Assembly (NCBI GenBank): GCA_016927595.1
Contig: JAFGMI010000019.1
Span: 62,001 to 126,000 of the forward strand
Source of the DNA: Melioribacteraceae bacterium
GTDB taxonomy: Bacteria > Bacteroidota > Ignavibacteria > Ignavibacteriales > Melioribacteraceae
Direction of reading: 5' to 3'
DNA: 64,000 bases
Positions 1 to 9,066 of this stretch are shown here, piece by piece (positions within the stretch are counted from its first letter, which is position 1; every line of letters begins with the position of its first letter). The notes beneath the pieces were generated by a model. It saw only the letters and a program-made list of their open reading frames with translations, was not told the DNA's origin and did no database searches. Both the position numbers and the translations under genes were made by a program.

Positions 1-259
1 CGAAGATGCTCAGGCACTTGCTGCCGAACTGGAAAAAGTATCAATCACTATTTCTGTTAAGGTCGGTGAAGAGGATAAAATATTCGGCTCAGTTACATCG
101 CAGATGATAGCCGAATCTCTTAAGGAAAAAGGTTATGATATCGACAGACGAAAAATTGAAATCGACGAACCGATAAAAGCGCTGGGCATATACAGCATTA
201 ATATCAAAATTCATTCGGACGTTACGGCTATTGTTAAAACCTGGGTTGTTCGGGAATAG
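1..259 (+). CDS. rplI: 50S ribosomal protein L9, C-terminal part (5' end outside window)
   Basis: The reading frame is open from the window edge (first whole codon at base 2) to a TAG at 257-259, giving 85 residues. The sequence matches the C-terminal domain of bacterial L9: a segment around KVGEEDKIFGSVTSQMIAE, then a basic stretch and the IKIHSDV strand near the end. L9 is a two-domain protein of the large ribosomal subunit that binds 23S rRNA with its N-terminal domain; that domain lies upstream of the window. An intrinsic terminator follows at once, so this is the last gene of its operon (in many bacteria rpsF-ssb-rpsR-rplI, not visible here). Confidence 0.9.
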   Translation, partial: EDAQALAAELEKVSITISVKVGEEDKIFGSVTSQMIAESLKEKGYDIDRRKIEIDEPIKALGIYSINIKIHSDVTAIVKTWVVRE

Positions 260-266
260 TTTGATT

Positions 267-287
267 ACCGGCATTGCCGGTTTTTTA
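267..287 (+). terminator. Rho-independent terminator after rplI
   Basis: A 6-bp stem (ACCGGC/GCCGGT) with a 3-base loop is followed by a run of six Ts. It lies 8 bases after the rplI stop codon and separates that gene from secD. Confidence 0.85.
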
Positions 288-325
288 TTAATACGATTAA
301 TTACTAACAAGACACAGAAAATAGA

Positions 326-2209
326 ATGAAAGAATTTAGATTTAAATTAATATTGATAGCTGCATTCGTTGCTTTAAGCGTGTACTTACTGTACCCTACT
401 TATGCCGATTATTCATTTACAAATGAAATTGAATCCGAGCTGACTTCAATTACCGACAGCATCAGAGCATCTAATCCTACCATTTCTGACGCTAAACTTA
501 GTCAGATAATTGAATTGAAAGAAGACAGTATAAGGATATCAAACCCTGCTATAAAGAACGCGCGTGAAAAACGCGTAAAGCTCGGCTTGGACCTTCAGGG
601 CGGCATGTATTTGGTTATGGAAGTTAATACTGCTAAACTGCTCGAGAATCTGGTAAAAAATCCAGATGAAGATTTTATGAATCTTTTAAAGGAAGCTGAA
701 GAGGAATCAAGAATTTCTGAAGAAAATGTCGTTTCTATTCTTGCTTCGAAGATACAGGCTCAGGGTAAAAGATTAAGCAGGTATTTCGGATCGATACGGG
801 ACGAAGACGAAGATATAATTGCCAGGCTGGAAGAACAGGAATCTGATGCTGTCACCCGCGCAATTGAAATTATTAACAATCGTGTTAATCAATACGGAGT
901 ATCGGAACCTAATATTCAGAAACAGGGTGCGAGAAGAATTATTGTAGAGCTGCCGGGTATTGCAAAAGAGGAAGAAGCCAAGCGGCTGCTGCAAGGTAGT
1001 GCATTGCTTGAGTTTAAGCTAACCAAAGAACCGGATTTTGCTATTCCAATCATGAACAGAATAGATGAAATCCTTGCCGGTAAAACCGGTGAAGAAGCTG
1101 ATTCGCTGAATACACAGGACAGCGCGGATGTTGCAGATATGACTGAGGAAGAATTTGCAAAGGAGCATCCTTTCTATTCGATAGCCCTTGTAAGTACGAA
1201 TTATCCTTATCCTCTTGTAAAAGAAAATGATAGAGATAAGATAATGTCTTATCTCAGCCGTCCGGAAGTAATGAATGTAATTCCGGATAATGTTGAATTT
1301 TTATTCGGTGCCAAACCTGCCATCACTCAGGATAATGAGAATTATTTTGCTCTTTACCTAGTAAACAAAGAAGCTGAACTTACAGGCGGTGTAATTACGG
1401 ATGCTCAAGCGAATATCGATCCTCAAACTACACAAGCTATTGTGTACATGTATATGGATTCGGAAGGTGCGAGAGAATGGTCGAGAATTACCGGCGCCAA
1501 TATCGGAAAGAATTGTGCAATAGTACTCGACGGTGCGGTATACTCCGCTCCGAGAATCAACACAAAAATTCCAAATGGAAGTTCAGTGATTGAAGGTATG
1601 GAAGACTTAAACGAAGCCAAACTGCTTGAAATAGTTTTGAAAGCCGGCGCTCTTCCCGCTCCCGTTGACATAATTGAGGAAAGAACAGTAGGACCTTCGC
1701 TTGGTCAGGATTCCATCAACCAGGGGTTCAACTCAACTCTGATCGGATTCATACTCGTCGCTATTTTCATGATATTCTACTACAGAAGAGCCGGCACGGT
1801 TGCCGATTTAGCTTTGTTCTTTACAATCATATTCATAATGGGTATTCTCGCCGGTTTCCAGGCTACACTTACACTGCCGGGTATAGCTGGTATTATACTT
1901 ACTATAGGTATGGCTGTGGATGCAAACGTTATTATTTATGAAAGGATAAGAGAAGAAATTGCTACAGGAAAAACCATTAAAGCAGCGATTGAAAGCGGTT
2001 ATACAAATTCTTATTCGGCAATTTTCGACTCTAACATAACAACTTTCTTTACCGGTATTATACTTTATCAGTTCGGCAGCGGTCCCGTTCAGGGCTTCGC
2101 ATTAACGCTGATGATTGGTATTGTCTGTAGTTTATTTAGTGCATTTGTTGTAACACGTGTCGCTATAGAAATGATGACAGCTAAAGGCATTAAATTGAAT
2201 ATAGGATAA
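326..2209 (+). CDS. secD: Protein translocase subunit SecD
   Basis: SecD partners SecF in the inner membrane and uses the proton-motive force to pull secreted proteins out of the SecYEG channel. The 627-residue product has an N-terminal membrane segment (about 8-25), the family motif LGLDLQGG at 86-93, a large periplasmic region (about 100-455), and a C-terminal block of about five membrane helices (from about 470) with the RND-type sequence GMAVDANVIIYERIREE. The order and length fit SecD as a protein separate from SecF. The ATG at 326 has only a weak ribosome site. secF follows after 29 bases, so the two are co-transcribed. An acidic, low-complexity stretch near 265-285 in the periplasmic part is probably a lineage-specific insertion. 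Confidence 0.97.
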   Translation: MKEFRFKLILIAAFVALSVYLLYPTYADYSFTNEIESELTSITDSIRASNPTISDAKLSQIIELKEDSIRISNPAIKNAREKRVKLGLDLQGGMYLVMEVNTAKLLENLVKNPDEDFMNLLKEAEEESRISEENVVSILASKIQAQGKRLSRYFGSIRDEDEDIIARLEEQESDAVTRAIEIINNRVNQYGVSEPNIQKQGARRIIVELPGIAKEEEAKRLLQGSALLEFKLTKEPDFAIPIMNRIDEILAGKTGEEADSLNTQDSADVADMTEEEFAKEHPFYSIALVSTNYPYPLVKENDRDKIMSYLSRPEVMNVIPDNVEFLFGAKPAITQDNENYFALYLVNKEAELTGGVITDAQANIDPQTTQAIVYMYMDSEGAREWSRITGANIGKNCAIVLDGAVYSAPRINTKIPNGSSVIEGMEDLNEAKLLEIVLKAGALPAPVDIIEERTVGPSLGQDSINQGFNSTLIGFILVAIFMIFYYRRAGTVADLALFFTIIFIMGILAGFQATLTLPGIAGIILTIGMAVDANVIIYERIREEIATGKTIKAAIESGYTNSYSAIFDSNITTFFTGIILYQFGSGPVQGFALTLMIGIVCSLFSAFVVTRVAIEMMTAKGIKLNIG

Positions 2210-2238
2210 TTATTTACACATAAGGAGACAGTAAATAG

Positions 2239-3366
2239 ATGCGTTTATTTGAAAATTTAAATATAGACTTCCTGAGTAAAAGAAAGTTTGCGTACATTTT
2301 TTCAGGAACTCTGCTTGTTTTAGGATTGATCAGTATTGTATTGAGAGGTCTTGAGTTGGGTATCGATTTTAAAGGTGGATCTGAAATAGCTCTTAAATTT
2401 GAAAATCCTATTTCAATCAGTGAAGTTAGAGACGAACTGAACCAGATTGGATTAGGCAATATAGAGGTTAAAACTTTTGGTGGTGAAACCGGTATATTAA
2501 TTCGTACTGAACTTCAGACTATCCCGGAGAATGTTTTCGGGAGGGTTACTTCTGCAATCGAAAAGCATATTGAAGAGGTATTCCCCGGAATTCAGAAAAA
2601 CATTGTTGAAAAGACAAACGATGCCATAACATACCAGTTCGAAAGTGACAGTATAACTAAAGAACTGTCTACCGAGTTATTTAAAGTCGGACTTCAAACA
2701 TCTTCTCTTCAGGATAATAAATTGCTGGTAAGAGTCGGGGTTGCAGACTGGATAGAGGAGGTATTACGCGAGAAAATTGCTGATAATCGGTTTGTTGTTC
2801 AGAAGGCAGATAATGTAGGTCCTAAAATCGGCGGCGAACTTAAAAGAGATTCGATTATAGCTGTTGCTTTGGCTTTAATTGTTATTCTTGTTTATCTCGG
2901 ATTCAGATTTAAGTTTGCATTCGCTCTGGGTGCCGTAATTGCTTTGTTCCATGACGTGATGATTACTCTTGGCTTGTTTTCACTTCTTTACGGTATTATA
3001 CCTGGTCTTAATCTGGAAATATCAATCAGCGTAGTTGCTGCCTTTCTGACTCTGGTCGGTTATTCTATCAATGATACGGTGATTATCTTCGACAGGGTTA
3101 GAGAAAATATGAAGATACATAAAACCGCCCCTATCGAACAGAACATTAATTCTGCAATTAACAAAACAATGCCGAGAACAATAATAACAAGTTTAACCAC
3201 ACTCTTTGTTGTTGCCGTATTACTGATCTTTGGCGGGGAAGTTCTCAGAGGATTTGCCTTTGCGCTGGTATTTGGAATTTTTATCGGTACATACTCAACA
3301 GTGTTTGTTGCAAGTCCTTTTGTTCTGGAATATGCCCGTCGCTTTAAGAAAAAGCTTGAATTCTAG
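2239..3366 (+). CDS. secF: Protein translocase subunit SecF
   Basis: This is the second half of the SecDF export motor. The 375-residue protein has a first membrane helix (about 18-38), the GIDFKGGSEI motif just after it, a periplasmic domain (about 45-190) and five more helices ending near 365. The RND-type motif GYSINDTVIIFDRVREN sits in the helix 4/5 region and is diagnostic. An AAGGAGA ribosome site lies about 10 bases before the ATG. It is the last gene of the secDF unit, and a strong terminator follows the TAG stop. Confidence 0.97.
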   Translation: MRLFENLNIDFLSKRKFAYIFSGTLLVLGLISIVLRGLELGIDFKGGSEIALKFENPISISEVRDELNQIGLGNIEVKTFGGETGILIRTELQTIPENVFGRVTSAIEKHIEEVFPGIQKNIVEKTNDAITYQFESDSITKELSTELFKVGLQTSSLQDNKLLVRVGVADWIEEVLREKIADNRFVVQKADNVGPKIGGELKRDSIIAVALALIVILVYLGFRFKFAFALGAVIALFHDVMITLGLFSLLYGIIPGLNLEISISVVAAFLTLVGYSINDTVIIFDRVRENMKIHKTAPIEQNINSAINKTMPRTIITSLTTLFVVAVLLIFGGEVLRGFAFALVFGIFIGTYSTVFVASPFVLEYARRFKKKLEF

Positions 3367-3374
3367 TTTTTAAC

Positions 3375-3400
3375 AAAGCCGGTTGATGCCGGCTTTTTTA
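3375..3400 (+). terminator. Rho-independent terminator after secF
   Basis: An 8-bp perfect stem (AAAGCCGG/CCGGCTTT) with a 6-base loop runs into a T tract. Flanking A and T runs on both sides mean it could also stop transcripts arriving from the convergent yhhN-like gene. Confidence 0.88.
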
Positions 3401-3402
3401 TT

Positions 3403-4029
3403 TTAAAGAATTGTTATTCCGTAAGAGATTAAAATTTGTCCCGCATAGTAGCTTGTCAATATTATAAATTCTGCCAGCTTAAACCGATTCTTAAACTTAT
3501 TCCATGCCAGCACAAAATCAGAAATTAGAAAAAGACATGCTCCTATTAAAATTAATATTGACTCAATGCCTGAAGATACTTCTGTATAACTATATATGAA
3601 CGCTATAGTTGTGAAGGAAATCAGAATATATACCAGTATGTAATTACGAAGCTCCCTTTTTTCAATTCTGAAAATATTTAATACAATAAATGAAGCAGGC
3701 AGCATTACTAATAATACCAGATAATTTAAATTGCCGGAAAGAAAGTAAAATCCTGTAATGTAACATAGATGTGTAGTAAGAAATGCAAATAATCCCTTAG
3801 TGAAGTACTTTTCGGGAAATAATAGAAGTAAGTCCCCGATCATAGCAAATATAAAACCGCAGAGTATAATTAAAACCGGGAAAGGGTAATCGCCCCTGAA
3901 AATCAGAGGCATTATAATTACGAGCAGACTTGTAATTGTCTTGAAAATAACGAACAATTTTCTATTCCGGTATTTACCCGTCACGGTAAGAATAAGAGAA
4001 AAAAGAAAAGCAGCAACAAAAAATATCAT
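3403..4029 (-). CDS. YhhN (TMEM86/lysoplasmalogenase) family membrane protein
   Basis: The 208-residue, very hydrophobic protein has about eight predicted membrane helices. Family landmarks are visible: AMIGDLLLLFP, the nearby THLCYITGF, GACLFLISDFVLAWNKF, and a YYAGQ motif close to the C terminus. Animal members (TMEM86) hydrolyse the vinyl-ether bond of lysoplasmalogens; the acidic residues of the GD and SD motifs are thought to be catalytic. The bacterial role is poorly defined, so the enzyme activity is inference. It starts 11 bases after the stop of the transglutaminase gene and is probably its operon partner. It converges with secF. Confidence 0.8.
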   Translation of the reverse strand: MIFFVAAFLFSLILTVTGKYRNRKLFVIFKTITSLLVIIMPLIFRGDYPFPVLIILCGFIFAMIGDLLLLFPEKYFTKGLFAFLTTHLCYITGFYFLSGNLNYLVLLVMLPASFIVLNIFRIEKRELRNYILVYILISFTTIAFIYSYTEVSSGIESILILIGACLFLISDFVLAWNKFKNRFKLAEFIILTSYYAGQILISYGITIL

Positions 4030-4040
4030 TTTTAATCCGC

Positions 4041-5468
4041 TTAATTATTCTCATATTCAACTTTCATAAAATAGTCCCACTGATCAAAATATAAATTACC
4101 GCCTCTCCATTCCACTTCTCCCCTCTGGAAATCTACTGTTTCGCTCCTCGGGAAAATTTTAGCAGGAAACAGCGGCTGCGAATAATCATCGTTGATTATT
4201 AAATGATACGCATCGGTTCCGCCGAAATAAAACCACTTAACATCTTCATCATCCGAATCGACTAATTTAAATGACTGATCGACCGGCACCCATCCGTATC
4301 CCTCAAAATAAATTTCACACCAATCATGCAGATTCACTTCCCCGGGGTGCAGCATCCATCCGCTCTGCCATTTAGCTGGAATGCCGTTGAATCTGCAGAG
4401 CGTCATAAATGTGAGAGTTTGAATTCCGCAGTCGCCCCATCCGTTTGATAGACAATAATCTGAGATATTGTTTATAGTTGAGTATTCGCGCGCTCCAGCC
4501 CATGGAATGTTGTCGTTGATCCACTTATAAATCATTTTTGCCGCGAGCAAAGGATTAGTTTCCCCACCTACAATCATTTCCGAGAGTTCTTTAATTTTAT
4601 CGCTGAATACAATGTGAGGTTCGAGCTCTGACGTATATTTAATGTACAGGTCCGAGCTTTTATCATAAGGATTCAGATTAGCAGTATTGAGAGAATGCCA
4701 TTCATTAAAGCCGGTATATGAAACTTCCAATTCGAATTCAGTGGGTTTCCCCCGCTCGGCAACTTTCTCCATGTAGATTGTTCTCTGTAAGTTCGAATTA
4801 TCCGCAATTATATACTCATCAGCATTTGTCCGGATTAATTTTATTAACTGCTGCCTGTTGTGTCCTTCCCGCGGGTATGGGAGCCAGGCACGAATATTTT
4901 CCCCGGCAGGTACTGCATCGGCATTAACAACCAGTCTGTAATTTAATTTCATTGATACGGGCATTACCAGATGATTTCCTTTTATCTTAGCTGTTTTAAC
5001 AACTTCCGGTAAATATTTCTCGAGATACCGGTCAAGACTGTTCTTAACAAATCCTGAAGCTTTTTCCTTTTGCATTTTGGCATTCTTATTCACTCTGAAC
5101 AGATTTGTGTGAGAACGATTGAAGTAGAATTTTTCACCGTCTATAATTTTAAATTCAAGGGTGCCGTCATTTTCTCTTTCTTCAAGAAACTTTTCATCAG
5201 CTTCAGGATAATAATTCCGGACATACGCGAGAATGTCAGCACTCGTTTTCTTAAAGTCCTTTCTGATTCTGTTCATTCTTTCGATCTGAAATTGCAGATC
5301 AAGACGTTCTGCAGCATCAAGTGATTCATTTTGAAGAACCTTGCTGATTAATCCTTCTGCAATCTTATAATTGCCGTTTTCAATAGCAGTGTTAATATCA
5401 TCGTATTTCGTCTGAGGAAAAAACATTGAGCTACAAAACATTAAAATTATTATTATCGACTTCATCAT
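4041..5468 (-). CDS. Secreted transglutaminase-like cysteine protease-fold protein
   Basis: A signal peptide (about 1-20, ending near FFPQT) precedes an N-terminal helical region (20-110) and a transglutaminase core in the last third. The catalytic triad is visible: Cys near 346 in GWGDCG, His in HDWCE and Asp in PVDQS. Such bacterial proteins hydrolyse peptide or isopeptide bonds outside the cytoplasm; the substrate cannot be told from sequence. The frame opens with TTG-ATG-ATG. The AAAAAGGG ribosome site is too close to the TTG, so one of the two ATGs (5468 or 5465) is the real start. The yhhN-like gene follows. A 22-bp palindrome lies in the divergent promoter region. Confidence 0.8.
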   Translation of the reverse strand: MMKSIIIILMFCSSMFFPQTKYDDINTAIENGNYKIAEGLISKVLQNESLDAAERLDLQFQIERMNRIRKDFKKTSADILAYVRNYYPEADEKFLEERENDGTLEFKIIDGEKFYFNRSHTNLFRVNKNAKMQKEKASGFVKNSLDRYLEKYLPEVVKTAKIKGNHLVMPVSMKLNYRLVVNADAVPAGENIRAWLPYPREGHNRQQLIKLIRTNADEYIIADNSNLQRTIYMEKVAERGKPTEFELEVSYTGFNEWHSLNTANLNPYDKSSDLYIKYTSELEPHIVFSDKIKELSEMIVGGETNPLLAAKMIYKWINDNIPWAGAREYSTINNISDYCLSNGWGDCGIQTLTFMTLCRFNGIPAKWQSGWMLHPGEVNLHDWCEIYFEGYGWVPVDQSFKLVDSDDEDVKWFYFGGTDAYHLIINDDYSQPLFPAKIFPRSETVDFQRGEVEWRGGNLYFDQWDYFMKVEYENN

Positions 5469-5540
5469 CAACCCTTTTTATTCCTGTAAAATTTTAATTA
5501 ATACAATGCTGCATATAATAATTACCGACACTTTAAATTA

Positions 5541-5562
5541 TGTTTGATTTTCAAATCAAACA
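5541..5562. promoter_or_regulatory. 22-bp palindrome, candidate operator
   Basis: TGTTTGATTT and AAATCAAACA form perfect 10-base arms around a TC centre. It lies in the 142-base region between the divergent transglutaminase and amidohydrolase genes, 48 bases before the amidohydrolase ATG. It has no GC-rich stem or T tract, so an operator for a dimeric repressor or activator is more likely than a terminator. The binding protein is unknown. Confidence 0.45.
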
Positions 5563-5610
5563 AGTTAATATTGCACACGAAATTAACTAATCATCCGGAT
5601 CAGTAATTTT

Positions 5611-7206
5611 ATGAAATTCAAAACTGCTTTTATAAACGGTAAAATCTATACAGCAGATGATTCGCAGAAGTGGACTGAAGCAATCGTTATTTCCGGAAAT
5701 AAAATCATATTCACCGGGAGTAATTCCGAAGCACATCAGTTCATTGATAATCAAACAGAAGTAATAAACCTGAATTCAAAATTGGTGCTTCCAGGCTTTA
5801 TAGATTCCCATGCACATATAGTGATGGGAGGCTTTTACCTGCAAAGTATTGATCTATCAGGTGTTTCAACTCCATCCGGGTTCAGGGAAAAAATGGCAGA
5901 ATATATATCCAGACATCCAGGCAGATGGGTGACCGAGGGCAACTGGAACCATGAAAATTGGAAGAACGGCGAATTGCCCAGGAAAGAATGGATAGATGAC
6001 TTCAGTCGTGATACTCCTGTTTTTGTGGTAAGAATGGATTATCATATGGGTTTGGCAAATTCACGGGCACTGGAACTGGCAGGAATAAGCAGGCATACTC
6101 CCGATCCAGCGGGCGGGAAAATAGTACGGGATCCTATTACCGGCGAACCTACGGGTATTCTAAAAGACAAAGCTATGGAACTTGTGTACAATGTTATTCC
6201 TTACCCCACAGACGCAGAATATAAAAGTGCAATTCTCAATGCGATGAATGAAGCCAGACGTTTCGGAGTTACCTCTATTCATGATATAACATATAAAAAC
6301 CATCTTAAGCATCTTCAAAAAGCTGAAAGAGAGGGATATCTGACCTGCAGGGTATATTCAAGGTTGCCGATTGAACTTAATAAGAATCTGACTGATGCTG
6401 AAATACAATACAATTTCGGAAGCGATAAACTTAAAATCGGTTCAGTTAAAGCATTTGCAGACGGCTCGCTCGGTTCTTCAACAGCATATTTTTTCGAGCC
6501 GTATAGTGATGATAATACAACATGCGGACTTGCAATGGATATTCTGCAGGACGGAAGTCTCAAAGACTGGATGCTGTATTGCGACGCAAACAGACTCCAG
6601 CTTTCAATTCATGCGATCGGCGATCGGGCAGTGAGTGAAATCCTGGATATCGTGGAAATAATAGAGAAGCAAAATCCTGCATGGGACAGAAGGTTCAGAC
6701 TTGAACATGCTCAGCATATCAAAAAAGCCGACATTGAAAGATGCAGTAAGCTCGGAGTATTTGTATCCGCGCAACCTTACCATCTTTATTACGACGGCGA
6801 TTATATGGAGAAGAAAATTGGAAGAGACAGACTTAAAGAAGCCTATACATTTAAATCATTTATACGGAGCGGAGTAAAATTGTGCTTCGGCAGCGACTGG
6901 TCTGTTGTATCATTAAATCCCTTAACCGGTATCTATGCTGCAGTCACAAGACAGACATCAAACGGGAAATACAAAGATGGTATAAACGGTGACGAGAAAT
7001 TAACAGTTGAAGAAGCTGTTAAATGCTACACAATTAATGCTGCCTTTGCATCATATTCTGAAAATCTTGTTGGTAGTATAAAAAAAGGGAAATTTGCAGA
7101 TTTCGTCGTTCTTGATAAGAACATTTTTGAAATTGAGCCCAAAAATATTAAAGATGTTGTTGTAAAAACGACGGTATTCGATGGAGAAATAGTTTACGAA
7201 ATGTGA
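5611..7206 (+). CDS. YtcJ-like metal-dependent amidohydrolase
   Basis: The 531-residue protein belongs to the amidohydrolase 3 group of the metal-dependent hydrolase superfamily. It has a small beta-sandwich domain at both ends (N-terminal start FINGKIYTADD; C-terminal GKFADFVVLDKN) around a TIM barrel. Metal and catalytic residues are visible: HxH in DSHAHI (about 66-71), His in IHAIGDRAV, His in LEHAQHI and Asp in FGSDWSV. No signal peptide is seen, so it acts in the cytoplasm. Relatives hydrolyse N-acyl or other amide bonds, but the true substrate is not predictable. It is transcribed alone, with a 280-base gap to the next gene. Confidence 0.85.
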   Translation: MKFKTAFINGKIYTADDSQKWTEAIVISGNKIIFTGSNSEAHQFIDNQTEVINLNSKLVLPGFIDSHAHIVMGGFYLQSIDLSGVSTPSGFREKMAEYISRHPGRWVTEGNWNHENWKNGELPRKEWIDDFSRDTPVFVVRMDYHMGLANSRALELAGISRHTPDPAGGKIVRDPITGEPTGILKDKAMELVYNVIPYPTDAEYKSAILNAMNEARRFGVTSIHDITYKNHLKHLQKAEREGYLTCRVYSRLPIELNKNLTDAEIQYNFGSDKLKIGSVKAFADGSLGSSTAYFFEPYSDDNTTCGLAMDILQDGSLKDWMLYCDANRLQLSIHAIGDRAVSEILDIVEIIEKQNPAWDRRFRLEHAQHIKKADIERCSKLGVFVSAQPYHLYYDGDYMEKKIGRDRLKEAYTFKSFIRSGVKLCFGSDWSVVSLNPLTGIYAAVTRQTSNGKYKDGINGDEKLTVEEAVKCYTINAAFASYSENLVGSIKKGKFADFVVLDKNIFEIEPKNIKDVVVKTTVFDGEIVYEM

Positions 7207-7487
7207 TAAATGAAATGAATTCATGCATTTTTTACTTTATTTGAGTATATTTGTAATGATTATTTGATTTTTATCAGATCGTATTTAATTAAAATTAGAT
7301 TGTATGTTGAAAAAGTGTGGTTGTAACCATTATCGCATTAAAAAAACATATTATAAACAAAGCCTGTAAAATAATCCCCTCTAGCAGACTGTTTTTATCC
7401 ATCTTTCTGGCATACAAGTACTTTTAATATTTTTTATTCATATCTGATTATTTCACTCATAGTTCAAAAATTATTTGGAGAATATGC
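7207..7487. other. Intergenic region, probable promoter of the GNAT-racemase-symporter block
   Basis: This AT-rich 281-base stretch holds no supported gene, tRNA or strong hairpin. The only clear element is GGAG just before the ATG at 7488. A Bacteroidota-like -7 match (TATATTTG) occurs near 7246 but has no partner -33 box at the right distance, so I do not call it. Confidence 0.5.
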
Positions 7488-7934
7488 ATGCTTATTTTTA
7501 AGAAAATTGAAAATGTTGATGATTTTGACGATTCGATAACAAGAACCCGGTTTGTGGACTTTTTACACAACCATCTCGATCAATTCGGCGATTCTAAGGA
7601 AGCAATAAATAAATCCATCGATTACGCTTTTAATAACTCTGAAGAGAGCGGCGGATTTCTGCTTGCAGCATTTTACGAAAACAAATTAATCGGTGAACTT
7701 GTAATGAATAAAACCGGTATGTCGGAATATATTCCCGAATATATACTGGTTTATGTCGCTGTAGATGATTCTTTTAGAGGTAAGGGATTCGGACGTCAGA
7801 TTGTGGAAAAAGCTCTCGATTTGGTAGAAGGTGATGTAAAACTCCATGTAGAATACGACAATCCGGCAAAGCGTCTGTACGAACGTATCGGTTTTACTTC
7901 CAAATACGCAGAGATGAGATACAGGAATATCTGA
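7488..7934 (+). CDS. GNAT-family N-acyltransferase
   Basis: The 148-residue cytoplasmic enzyme shows the GNAT acetyl-CoA binding loop SFRGKGFGRQIVEKAL (about 98-113), the R/Q-x-x-G-x-G/A pattern, and the C-terminal NPAKRLYERIGF motif. It should transfer an acyl group, usually acetyl, to an amine; the acceptor is unknown. A GGAG ribosome site 7 bases before the ATG supports the start. The racemase gene begins 5 bases after its stop, which suggests the acceptor is an amino acid or amine handled by that enzyme and by the downstream symporter. Confidence 0.85.
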   Translation: MLIFKKIENVDDFDDSITRTRFVDFLHNHLDQFGDSKEAINKSIDYAFNNSEESGGFLLAAFYENKLIGELVMNKTGMSEYIPEYILVYVAVDDSFRGKGFGRQIVEKALDLVEGDVKLHVEYDNPAKRLYERIGFTSKYAEMRYRNI

Positions 7935-7939
7935 ACATA

Positions 7940-9022
7940 ATGGCAGTTTTAAAGGTAAATACAAACATTATTATCGGAAATATTCGAAAACTAAGCAGTT
8001 ACCTCAATCAGAATAATATTACCTGGTCGCTTGTAACCAAAATATTGAATGGAAACCGTGCAATACTTGAGCGGATACTCCAGGATAATTCAATAAAATC
8101 TACTCACTCGGTTGGCGACTCCAGAATTTCCAATTTAAAACTCATAAAGCAGATCAATCCCGATATTGTTACTATGTATATTAAGCCCCCTGCAGTTAAT
8201 CTTGCAAAAACCATAATCAATTATGTCGACATCTCACTCAATACCAGTTACAGGACAATAAAGGCATTGAACGACGAAGCCGGCAAAGCTGGAAAAAGAC
8301 ACAGAGTTATAGTTATGATTGAACTTGGGGAATTGCGGGAAGGAATATTAAGAGAAAATATTTTATCCTTTTACGAGGAAATATTTAAGTTAAAAAATAT
8401 AGTTGTGGAAGGTATCGGTACAAATCTCGGATGCATGTATGGTGTTGAGCCTACATACGACAAGCTTATTCAATTGAATTTATACAAGATGCTCATCGAA
8501 GCAAAATTTAATAAATCACTTAATCTGGTTTCGGCTGGAAGTTCAATTACACTGCCTCTTATTAATCAGCAGAAAATTCCAGTCGGAGTAAATCATTTCA
8601 GAATAGGTGAAAGCGCATTCATGGGTGTTTCTCCATTCGACAACAAAAAGTTTATGAATCTATCCGGCAATGCTTTCGATTTTTCGGCCGAAGTATTGGA
8701 AGTTGAAAAGAAGGAATATATCCCGGATGGTAACATCGGGGATGCAAGCATCGGGAGCACTGCAAATTTGCAGGATGTTGAAAATAATTCCACCTCTTAT
8801 CGTGCCATCGTTGATTTCGGTGAACTTGATGTGAATGCTGAAAATATTAAACCCAAAGATAAAAATGTAAAATTTTTCGGTACAACCTCGGATATGACTG
8901 TATATGATATAGGAGAAAGGTCAAACAAAATAAAAGTCGGTTCTCAGATTCATTTTAATCCCAATTATATGGCTGTCGCAAGATTAATGAATTCAAAATA
9001 CGTTGCAAAAATTGTCCGGTAA
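7940..9022 (+). CDS. Alanine/ornithine racemase-family PLP enzyme (fold type III)
   Basis: The 360-residue protein is related to ornithine racemase/YhfX-type enzymes rather than to the Alr of cell-wall synthesis. Lys34 in the segment SLVTKIL is the expected Schiff-base lysine. Family landmarks follow: GDSRISNL, YVDISLN, and VMIELGELREGI, which closely resembles the ornithine racemase motif. The barrel domain fills about 1-225 and a C-terminal beta domain the rest. It should interconvert D- and L-forms of an amino acid using PLP. It sits between a GNAT enzyme and a sodium symporter, which suggests uptake and conversion of one substrate. Ornithine, lysine or another diamino acid is possible, but the substrate is inference. 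Confidence 0.82.
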   Translation: MAVLKVNTNIIIGNIRKLSSYLNQNNITWSLVTKILNGNRAILERILQDNSIKSTHSVGDSRISNLKLIKQINPDIVTMYIKPPAVNLAKTIINYVDISLNTSYRTIKALNDEAGKAGKRHRVIVMIELGELREGILRENILSFYEEIFKLKNIVVEGIGTNLGCMYGVEPTYDKLIQLNLYKMLIEAKFNKSLNLVSAGSSITLPLINQQKIPVGVNHFRIGESAFMGVSPFDNKKFMNLSGNAFDFSAEVLEVEKKEYIPDGNIGDASIGSTANLQDVENNSTSYRAIVDFGELDVNAENIKPKDKNVKFFGTTSDMTVYDIGERSNKIKVGSQIHFNPNYMAVARLMNSKYVAKIVR

Positions 9023-9066
9023 TTCCTCTGATTAAAAACTAAATCTATAATAATAATCTATTAAGC

